Notes under the pieces: generated by a model
Told to the model about the DNA's origin: nothing
The model's database searches: none
The model's input: the letters and a program-made list of their open reading frames with translations, nothing else
From: an uncultured Bacteroidales bacterium
GTDB lineage: Bacteria; Bacteroidota; Bacteroidia; Bacteroidales; UBA932
Direction of reading: 5' to 3'
Assembly (NCBI GenBank): GCA_902488725.1
Contig: CABTXO010000080.1
Span: 1-7,115, forward strand
Length of the DNA stretch: 7,115 nucleotides
Made by a program: the position numbers and the translations under genes
Part shown: positions 1 to 5,666 of the stretch, one piece after another
How the letters are laid out: every line of letters begins with the position of its first letter
Position numbering within the stretch: position 1 is the first letter of the stretch

Positions 1-1
1 C

Positions 2-1609
2 ATCGGCAGCAGCCCGGAAGCCGAAAAACAGGTGCTTTCCGGCCTTGTCGGAAAGCTTCCCGAGTGCGTCAACTTTATGGAGGCCAAGATGAACGGTGGC
101 TACGCCAACTCCGGCGAATGGGAATCCTGGAAGGAATTCGAGCGGTTCTGTCAGTCCGGTGACGTGGTGGAAGGAGACAGCCAGCATCCCGGCGATTTCG
201 CCAAATGGTACCAGAACCTTCCCAGCAACACCTACTGGAGGACGGATGACAATGTCGAGAACTATGGCTATTACCTGGGTCCCGTGTTCAAGTACGGATT
301 CGCACAAAAAGCGTTGGACTTTCTTACGAAAGAGAAAGTCCGGCAGTATCCGACGATGAAGGCGGGACGTGCGCAGGCCCTGACGATCAAGGCGATGGCC
401 TATCTCGCCCTGATGGAACGCTATACGGATTTTCAAGACGTTGCTTCCAAGGACAAGCAGGGCTGGCCGGTCTATGACAAGTTCGCCTACAATGCACCGA
501 TGGAACCTTGGTCCGTGGCTGACACCTGGGCCTGGATCAACGAGGCCTTCAAGGAGGCTGTCGACCTGTTCAAGGGCTCCAACCTGGGAAGCGGCGGCTA
601 TACGATCGGCAAGGAATCGACGGAGATCCATGATATCGACTGTGCCATTGCGCAGTACTACCGCTGCCGTGCCGCGCTGGATGTCAAGGACTGGGCGACT
701 GCAATCGAGGCCGGCAACGATCTCCTGTCGCACTATCCTTCCTTCATCAAGGCCGACGACTACGGCATGAAAGCCACGCTGCTCGAATCGGTGAACCGGC
801 GGGCCAGCCTCAACGAGACCACGACTTCCGCCAAGAATCCCGGCAAATGGACCGGAACGGACTTCAATGCGCTTCAGAATGCCTTTTACAATCTGGAGAA
901 AAACCCCGAGGCCATCTTCGGGGAGGCCCGAGGCAGCGTCAGCTGGTTCTGGTCCCTTCGGGGACAAAGTGTGAATACCTTCCCGGGCCTCAATCCGCTC
1001 AAGAAGTTGGGGACTCCGGATGGTGCTTTCTACCAGATGGACCAGAAACTGGCCGAAGCCATGACCGATGCGGACTGTCGCAAGGCCTGCCTTCTTCCGG
1101 AGGCCTTCCCGGCCGCCCATTTCTATGTGGCGCAGGGAACGGACACGACCTGGTATCATTTCCCGATGCCCAAGTACACGTCTTTGAAGTGGGCTGCCTC
1201 TTCCGCCATCCAGGAACCGGCGCACAGCAATGCCAAGCAGACCTCCGACAACATCTACCTCCGTTCTTCCGCCGTCCTGCTGATGGTGGCGGAGGCGTAT
1301 GCGCAAAGCGGCCAGGACGCCCAGGCGAAAGCCTTGCTGGACAAGCTGCTCGCGGCCCGTACGCTGCCCGGGAATCCTGCCATGACCTGTGCGAACACGA
1401 TGGCCGGCAAGAGTGCGCTGGACATGGTGAAGCTGCAGTGGCGGCTGGAGATGTGGGGCGAGGGCGACTGGGCCTTCTTCAACCAGAAGCGCTGGGGTGT
1501 CCGGAACGAACGCGGCTCCAACCATTGGAGCAAGAGCCTGATTCCTGCGCAGGGATTCATCTGGGAGATTCCGCGTCAGGAACGCCAGGGCAACCCTTAC
1601 TGGAAATAA
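2..1609 (+). CDS. SusD/RagB family glycan-binding outer membrane protein, 5' end missing
   Basis: The frame is open to the left edge (first full codon at 2) and gives 535 residues before TAA at 1607-1609. Full SusD homologues are usually about 500-650 residues, so only the signal peptide with its lipidated Cys and a short N-terminal piece should be missing; the GTG at 32 is internal. Family marks are the helix GRAQALTIKAMAYLALMERY (about 364-423), which matches the TPR-like helix of SusD proteins, a Trp/Tyr-rich middle, the late segment LQWRLEMWGEGDWAFFNQKR (about 1433-1492) that corresponds to the usual 'ER..EL..EG.R..DL.R' block, and the C-terminal ending IPRQERQGNPYW, like the common 'IP..E...NP'. 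SusD proteins sit on the cell surface over a SusC TonB-dependent transporter and bind the target glycan. The susC partner is expected upstream, outside the window. The ligand cannot be read from sequence. Confidence 0.9.
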   Translation: MGSSPEAEKQVLSGLVGKLPECVNFMEAKMNGGYANSGEWESWKEFERFCQSGDVVEGDSQHPGDFAKWYQNLPSNTYWRTDDNVENYGYYLGPVFKYGFAQKALDFLTKEKVRQYPTMKAGRAQALTIKAMAYLALMERYTDFQDVASKDKQGWPVYDKFAYNAPMEPWSVADTWAWINEAFKEAVDLFKGSNLGSGGYTIGKESTEIHDIDCAIAQYYRCRAALDVKDWATAIEAGNDLLSHYPSFIKADDYGMKATLLESVNRRASLNETTTSAKNPGKWTGTDFNALQNAFYNLEKNPEAIFGEARGSVSWFWSLRGQSVNTFPGLNPLKKLGTPDGAFYQMDQKLAEAMTDADCRKACLLPEAFPAAHFYVAQGTDTTWYHFPMPKYTSLKWAASSAIQEPAHSNAKQTSDNIYLRSSAVLLMVAEAYAQSGQDAQAKALLDKLLAARTLPGNPAMTCANTMAGKSALDMVKLQWRLEMWGEGDWAFFNQKRWGVRNERGSNHWSKSLIPAQGFIWEIPRQERQGNPYWK

Positions 1610-1653
1610 TCAATTTCAGAATACGTTCCGTCGGGAGCGTGAAACTGTTGCAC

Positions 1654-1694
1654 GAAGCCTGTGCCGCGCCGTCCTGCCGGTGCAGGCTTCTTTT
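1654..1694 (+). terminator. Rho-independent terminator after the susD-like gene
   Basis: Left arm GAAGCCTGTGCCG (1654-1666) pairs with right arm CGGTGCAGGCTTC (1678-1690) over 13 positions, two of them G-U pairs, around an 11-base loop, and TTTT follows at 1691-1694. It starts 44 bases after the susD-like stop codon. It should end the susC/susD transcript, at least partly, before the GH31 gene. Confidence 0.8.
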
Positions 1695-1695
1695 C

Positions 1696-1727
1696 ATTGG
1701 AAGTTCGTCATTATTTTCATACTTTTA
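1696..1727 (+). promoter_or_regulatory. Possible Bacteroidota-type promoter for the GH31 gene
   Basis: TACTTTTA at 1720-1727 matches 7 of 8 positions of the Bacteroides -7 consensus TAnnTTTG. ATTG at 1696-1699 lies 20 bases upstream, where the -33 TTTG/TTG element is expected. The pair sits directly behind the terminator and 24 bases before the GH31 ATG, in a locally T-rich stretch. Position and pattern fit, but both boxes are imperfect. Confidence 0.4.
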
Positions 1728-1751
1728 CCCAAACGTGATTGCAGTCCAGCC

Positions 1752-4127
1752 ATGAAAAAAAGTTTTCTTCTTTTCGCCGTCCTGCTGACGGCCCTCTCCG
1801 CGGCGGCGAATCCTGTCCACAAAGTCAAACTCCGCGACGGCCTTACCGTCGGGGTCGAAGTCTGCGACGACGGCATATTCCGGATCAAGGTTTCGCCGCG
1901 ACCGGAGTTCGCCGAATCGCTGATGGAGCGCTACGGCATCATCCGCAGCGACTGGCCGCAGGTGCCGGAGCAGGTCTCCGACAAAAGTGTCTGGACGCTC
2001 CGTACGGACCGCTACCGTCTTTCGGTCGACAAAAAGACCGGGACGCTTTCCGTCCGGGACGCGGACGGAAAGACCGTCCTGCGTTCGGTGAAGCTCGTCA
2101 CCGCGAAAGATCCGCTCTGTGAAAAGCTTGCGGGGATCATCAACACGAAATACGCCAGCCTCCACGTTCCCAGCAACGGCGGCATCATCGGGGACGACAA
2201 GGGCCAGTTCTCCGAGAAGGACAAGGCCGAGAGCGGCGATCCCGCGAAGAGCAGCATCCTCTCCATCGCCCTGGAGGACGGGGAACGCTTCTACGGCGGC
2301 GGCAGCACCAGCCGCGACCATATTCAGCACCGCGGGGAGATGCTGCGGATGTGGACGACCTACCAGCACACGGAGATCCCGATGCCGTTCGTGATGAGTT
2401 CGCGCGGCTGGGGCATCTTCAACAACACCACCCGCAAGAATTTCTTCGACATCGGCAGCACCGACCCCGGCACCTTCCACATCTACAACACCAGCAACGA
2501 GGCGGACTTCTACCTCCTGTTCGGCGGGTCGATGCCGGCCGTGCTGAATGAATATACCCGCGTGACGGGACGGCCGCACCCGATGCCGAAATGGGCCTAC
2601 GGTCTCTGCTTCGGCCCGAACATGCGGGAAGACCAGTGGGACATCCTGCGGGACGCGGTGATGTTCCGGCAGTTCGGCGTGCCGTGCGACGTGTTCTGGC
2701 TGGAGCCGCAGTGGATGGAGACGCGCTACGACTTCTCCACTGCCAAGCGGTTCAACTACGAGAAGTTCTCGCCGGAGCCGTACTGGCTGCAGGACAAGCT
2801 GCCCAAGCAGCTGTACCACCGCCTGTTCATCGGCAAGCTGCGGAGCATGGGCTTCCACCTCGGCCTGTGGCTGTGCGAGGAATATGACCTGAGCATCGCC
2901 GAAGAGGACGCGATCGCCCTGCGGGAAGGCCGCGACACGTCCGGAAAGGAGCATTGGATGGACCACCTGAAGAATTTCATCGACCTAGGTGTGGAGGGTT
3001 TCAAGCTGGATCCCGCGCGGACCATCGACGAGCACACCTACCAGACCTACTACAACGGTCGGACGGACAAGGAGATGCACAACCTCAACCAGGTCCTGCT
3101 CCAGAAGCAGATGTACCAGATGATCCGCCAGCACACCGGAAAGCGGCTGTGGTACCACTACACGGCCGGCTGGGCGGGCACCCAGCATTGGGGCGCCTCC
3201 ACGAGCGGGGACAACGGCGGCGGCAAGACCGCTCTGTTCGACCAGCTGAACCTCGGCAACAGCGGCTACATGAACACCTCCTGCGACGTGATGAGCGTCG
3301 AGCGGGAACTCGAGATGCAGAGCCTGCATTTCGGGCTGTTCCTGCCCTGGGTGCAGATCAACAGCTGGTTCTCGATGATGCATCCGTTCTACTATGACGC
3401 GCCGGAGCAGGAGATCTACCGGGACTATGTCCGGCTGCGCTACGCCCTGCTGCCTTACATCTATTCGGCGGTGCTGGAAGGGGTGCAGACCGGCATGCCG
3501 ATCGTGCGCTCGATGCCGCTGATGTTCCCGGATGACCGCGCCTGCGACGACATGGCCTGGCAGTACATGTTCGGACAGAACCTCTGCGTGGGCATATTCA
3601 GCAAGGAAATCTATCTGCCGAAGGGCGGATGGACGGATGCCTGGACGGGGGAACGGATCGTGAGCAAAGGGGAGACCTTCACGCGCGACTACCCCGCGAA
3701 CCGGGCCGGCCTGCTCTTCGTGCGGGACGGAGCCATCATTCCCTGCCAGCAGGTGCGGCAATACGCCGGCACCCGGCCGGCCGACTCGCTGATCCTCAAG
3801 GTGTACCCGAAGGGGAACTCTGACTGGACCCTCTACGAGGATGACGGGGACAGCTATGCGTTCGAGAACGGGAGCATCGCCGCCACGCACTTCGTCTGCC
3901 GTGAAGCGGACGGGACGGTGGACTTCACCGTCGAGCCCGTGCAGGGCAGTTTCAAGGGAATGCCGCAGCAGCGGAACTATTCCTTTGAAATCCATCTGGC
4001 GGCCAAGCCCGCATCCGTGCTGGCGAACGGCAAGGCCCTCTCCGGCTGGACCTGGGCCGACGGCATCCTCCGCTGCTCCCTCTCCGACGTGCCGGTGGCG
4101 GACTGCATTCAGCTGAGGATCCAATAA
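1752..4127 (+). CDS. Secreted glycoside hydrolase family 31 enzyme with atypical active-site motifs
   Basis: 791 residues. ATG at 1752 is chosen because it opens a clean signal peptide, MKKSFLLFAVLLTALSAAA, cut before Asn20; the in-frame GTG at 1680 lies inside the terminator. Order: N-terminal beta-sandwich (about 20-270), TIM barrel (about 280-575), C-terminal beta-sandwich, then a DUF5110-like tail with WTLYEDDGDSYAFENG (about 692-707). Family signatures include PKWAYGL (279-285), LRYALLPYIYSAVLEG (562-577) and IYLPKGGWTDAWTGE (620-634). The likely nucleophile is Asp420 in GFKLD and the likely acid/base Asp487 in SGDN. Retaining GH31 enzymes mostly cleave terminal alpha-linked sugars; periplasmic location is inferred from the signal peptide. 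Odd points: KLDPAR instead of the FGE or MNE that usually follows the nucleophile, LEPQWM where LDxxWM is common, and Thr471 where an Arg is usual. Substrate is not assigned; alpha-xylosidase is possible but not supported by motif. Confidence 0.92.
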   Translation: MKKSFLLFAVLLTALSAAANPVHKVKLRDGLTVGVEVCDDGIFRIKVSPRPEFAESLMERYGIIRSDWPQVPEQVSDKSVWTLRTDRYRLSVDKKTGTLSVRDADGKTVLRSVKLVTAKDPLCEKLAGIINTKYASLHVPSNGGIIGDDKGQFSEKDKAESGDPAKSSILSIALEDGERFYGGGSTSRDHIQHRGEMLRMWTTYQHTEIPMPFVMSSRGWGIFNNTTRKNFFDIGSTDPGTFHIYNTSNEADFYLLFGGSMPAVLNEYTRVTGRPHPMPKWAYGLCFGPNMREDQWDILRDAVMFRQFGVPCDVFWLEPQWMETRYDFSTAKRFNYEKFSPEPYWLQDKLPKQLYHRLFIGKLRSMGFHLGLWLCEEYDLSIAEEDAIALREGRDTSGKEHWMDHLKNFIDLGVEGFKLDPARTIDEHTYQTYYNGRTDKEMHNLNQVLLQKQMYQMIRQHTGKRLWYHYTAGWAGTQHWGASTSGDNGGGKTALFDQLNLGNSGYMNTSCDVMSVERELEMQSLHFGLFLPWVQINSWFSMMHPFYYDAPEQEIYRDYVRLRYALLPYIYSAVLEGVQTGMPIVRSMPLMFPDDRACDDMAWQYMFGQNLCVGIFSKEIYLPKGGWTDAWTGERIVSKGETFTRDYPANRAGLLFVRDGAIIPCQQVRQYAGTRPADSLILKVYPKGNSDWTLYEDDGDSYAFENGSIAATHFVCREADGTVDFTVEPVQGSFKGMPQQRNYSFEIHLAAKPASVLANGKALSGWTWADGILRCSLSDVPVADCIQLRIQ

Positions 4128-4141
4128 TTGTTGAGATATTG

Positions 4142-4195
4142 TATCCTTTCGGATGTAATACAAATGTTTTTATTATTTTTGTATCCGAAAGGATA
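4142..4195 (+). promoter_or_regulatory. Paired HipB-type operators in inverted orientation
   Basis: TATCCTTTCGGAT (4142-4154) and ATCCGAAAGGATA (4183-4195) are exact reverse complements over 13 bases. Each copy is also internally palindromic: ATCC-N4-GGAT on the left, and the fuller TATCC-N4-GGATA on the right. E. coli HipB is known to bind TATCC-N8-GGATA, so the half-sites agree but the spacer is four bases instead of eight. Palindrome centres are 40 bp apart, close to four helical turns, which would suit two HipB dimers bridged by the kinase or a bent complex. The left copy covers the -33 region and the right copy covers the expected transcription start. As RNA the arms could pair around a 28-base loop before a T-rich run, so a role in ending GH31 transcription is an alternative. 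Confidence 0.75.
4174..4181 (+). promoter_or_regulatory. -7 box of the hip operon promoter
   Basis: TATTTTTG is a full match to the Bacteroides -7 consensus TAnnTTTG. It lies between the two operator palindromes and directly touches the right one, with the first ATG 21 bases downstream. No clear TTTG is seen at the -33 distance; the closest is TTTC at 4147-4150, slightly too far and inside the left operator. A weak -33 box would fit a promoter that is easily shut by its repressor. Confidence 0.6.
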
Positions 4196-4202
4196 TATTT
4201 TT

Positions 4203-4412
4203 ATGAAAACGCGTTTGACAGAGGCAGTGAAGTCCTTACGGAAAGAATATGGACTCACGCAGGAAGATCTCGCACTGAAGTCCGGGGTCGGACTCAATTT
4301 TGTACGGGATCTCGAACAGGGAAAGCCGACCGTCCGGCTGGACAAGGTCAACCAGGTCCTGGCGTTGTTCGACTTCGAAATGGCGGCCGTGCACAAGGAG
4401 GAACGGTTATGA
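4203..4412 (+). CDS. hipB: HipB-like Y4mF-family helix-turn-helix antitoxin/repressor
   Basis: 69 residues. ATG at 4203 begins the conserved domain; earlier in-frame codons (TTG at 4128) would run through the operators and are rejected. Residues 17-40 form a Cro/C1-type helix-turn-helix (GLTQEDLALKSGVG, then FVRDLEQGKPT), followed by VRLDKVNQVLALFDFEM, which is characteristic of the Y4mF-type HipB group that accompanies short HipA proteins. By analogy with HipB it should dimerise, bind the two TATCC palindromes just upstream and repress its own operon, while taking part in the complex with the kinase. Its stop codon overlaps the next start as ATGA, so the two proteins are probably made in coupled fashion. 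It is shorter than E. coli HipB (88 residues) and lacks most of that protein's C-terminal tail. The symbol is by family resemblance. Confidence 0.88.
   Translation: MKTRLTEAVKSLRKEYGLTQEDLALKSGVGLNFVRDLEQGKPTVRLDKVNQVLALFDFEMAAVHKEERL
4395..4401 (+). promoter_or_regulatory. Shine-Dalgarno sequence before the HipS-like gene
   Basis: AAGGAGG ends 7 bases before the ATG at 4409, which is ideal placement. The other starts here (1752, 4203, 5663) have no such element, as is usual in Bacteroidota. It lies within Lys-Glu-Glu codons of the upstream gene, so chance is possible. Confidence 0.45.
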
Positions 4413-4741
4413 GACAGGCATCCATCCTGTACAAGGGTGTTCCGGCAGGCATCTTGACCGAGGATGAAGACGGGTACGGCTTCCGCTACCTGCCGGAATA
4501 TCTCCAAACCTCCTCTCCTGCACCAGTCAGTCTGACCCTGCCGCTGGCCGAAACGACGTATCGTTCCAAAGTGCTCTTCTCGTTCTTTGACGGGTTGATT
4601 CCTGAAGGGTGGCTGCTGGATGTCGCTGTCCGCAACACGGACATCAGCATCCTGGATCGGATGTCCCTGCTGCTGCTTTGCTGCAAGGATTGCATCGGTG
4701 CTGTCAGTGTGATTCCGCTTGAAGAGAATGATCATGCATAG
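4409..4741 (+). CDS. hipS: HipS-like antitoxin (HipA N-terminal subdomain 1 protein)
   Basis: 110 residues; the ATG overlaps the hipB-like stop by 4 bases and has AAGGAGG in front. The protein covers only the N-terminal subdomain of HipA: ILYKGVPAGILTED (6-19), GYGFRYLPEYL (22-32), VSLTLPL (40-46), LFSFFDGLIPEGWLLD (56-71) and DCIGAVSVIPLEE (94-106). It ends at TAG 4739-4741, after the kinase gene has begun in another frame. In the E. coli O127 HipBST system the separate HipS protein is the true antitoxin and inhibits HipT by inserting a conserved Trp into the kinase active site. Trp68 in PEGW is at nearly the same place in this protein and is the obvious candidate. This is a normal split architecture, not a frameshifted HipA: the overlap is short and each half has its own start and conserved ends. 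Confidence 0.85.
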   Translation: MRQASILYKGVPAGILTEDEDGYGFRYLPEYLQTSSPAPVSLTLPLAETTYRSKVLFSFFDGLIPEGWLLDVAVRNTDISILDRMSLLLLCCKDCIGAVSVIPLEENDHA

Positions 4742-5666
4742 GTGTCTGTACTGCTATGAACCCCTCGGTCCGGGTGAGAAGGATTTCCATTCCGGGTGTG
4801 TCAGGAAGTTTTTCGGATCCTCCCGGCTTCCGGAGTTTCCCTATTCCCGGAAAGACATGGATGCCTTGGCGGAGCAGGTGATCAAGGCGCAGACGACCTT
4901 GACGGGTGTACAGCCGAAACTGTCCCTGCATCTGGATCGACACGCAGGATCCCGAAGACTGACGATTGTCGGTTTGTGGGGGGACTACATCTTCAAACCG
5001 CAGTCGGAACGGTTCGATGACCTTCCTGAGAATGAAGATCTGACCATGCATCTGGCCGAAACCGCGAAGATCGCTGTGGTTCCCCATACCTTGATCCGGC
5101 TGCTGGATGACAGCCTGGGCTATTTGACGCGCAGAATCGACCGGGACGGAAAAGGGCGGAAAATCCCGATGGAAGATCTATGCCAATTGACTGAGCGGCA
5201 GACCGAGTACAAGTACGCCAGCTCCTATGAAAGGGTGGCGAAGGCTATCCGCGAATATTCTTGTATACCGGGGCTGGATATCGCGAACTTCTACGAGGTG
5301 GTGCTTTTTGCCTGGATCACGGGCAACAACGACATGCATCTGAAGAACTTTTCCCTCTTTGCTCCCGACGGCCGACATCGGTTGACTCCCGCCTACGACC
5401 TGCTGAACGCCCGGATCGCGAATCCGGCCGACCGGGATGAACTGGCTCTGACCTTGAACGGGAAAAGAAGCAGGATCGGGAAAGCGGATTTCGCAGCCGC
5501 GATGCAAGGTGCCGGCATACCGCCCAATGTGCTGGAAAATCTCGTGACGAAATACAAGAAACTGAAACCGGCCTTGGAAGCCGTGATCGACAGGTCCTTT
5601 CTCCGTGATTCCGGAAAAGCAGACTACAAACGGTTGCTGAACGATCGAATCGATTCATTGACATGA
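4734..5666 (+). CDS. hipT: HipT-like serine/threonine kinase toxin (HipA C-terminal family) with N-terminal Cys motif
   Basis: 310 residues from ATG 4734 (alternative ATG 4728), overlapping the HipS-like gene by 8 bases. The N-terminus MHRCLYCYEPL and FHSGC form a CxxC plus HxxC set (Cys4, Cys7, His19, Cys22) that could bind zinc. Kinase marks: TLTGVQPKLSL (55-65) as the glycine-loop/autophosphorylation region, YIFKP with Lys88 for ATP, ITGNNDMHLKNFSL (195-208) with catalytic Asp200 and Asn205, and LTPAYDLLNA (217-226) with metal-binding Asp222. All essential kinase residues are present, so it is probably active. HipA phosphorylates glutamyl-tRNA synthetase and E. coli HipT phosphorylates tryptophanyl-tRNA synthetase, stopping translation; the target here is unknown. 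In E. coli HipT a Ser-x-Ser pair in this loop is autophosphorylated; here it reads Thr55-Leu-Thr57. The stop TGA overlaps the GH3 start. Confidence 0.88.
   Translation: MHRCLYCYEPLGPGEKDFHSGCVRKFFGSSRLPEFPYSRKDMDALAEQVIKAQTTLTGVQPKLSLHLDRHAGSRRLTIVGLWGDYIFKPQSERFDDLPENEDLTMHLAETAKIAVVPHTLIRLLDDSLGYLTRRIDRDGKGRKIPMEDLCQLTERQTEYKYASSYERVAKAIREYSCIPGLDIANFYEVVLFAWITGNNDMHLKNFSLFAPDGRHRLTPAYDLLNARIANPADRDELALTLNGKRSRIGKADFAAAMQGAGIPPNVLENLVTKYKKLKPALEAVIDRSFLRDSGKADYKRLLNDRIDSLT

Noticed and set aside
1680..1751. GTG-initiated N-terminal extension of the GH31 gene.
   Set aside because: It begins within the terminator stem and would put 24 residues before a good signal peptide.
847..1755. 302-codon + strand frame inside the susD-like gene.
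   Set aside because: It overlaps a frame with clear SusD motifs in another phase, lacks recognisable motifs and runs through the terminator.
1725..4163. Long open frames of about 400 codons on the minus strand opposite the GH31 gene.
   Set aside because: They mirror the GC-rich codon pattern of GH31, show no domain or motif, and the + strand has an intact, well-recognised enzyme.
4158..4181. Possible minus-strand -7 box (AACATTTG on the reverse strand) in the hip control region.
   Set aside because: One mismatch in a very AT-rich stretch and no gene runs leftward from it.
4128..4202. TTG-initiated extension of the HipB-like gene.
   Set aside because: It would translate the promoter and both operator palindromes; family homology begins at the ATG at 4203.
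4409..5666. Interpretation of HipS and HipT as a single HipA broken by a frameshift.
   Set aside because: Both halves have complete conserved ends and their own starts with a short overlap, and the kinase begins with a distinct Cys motif; this is the known split HipBST arrangement.
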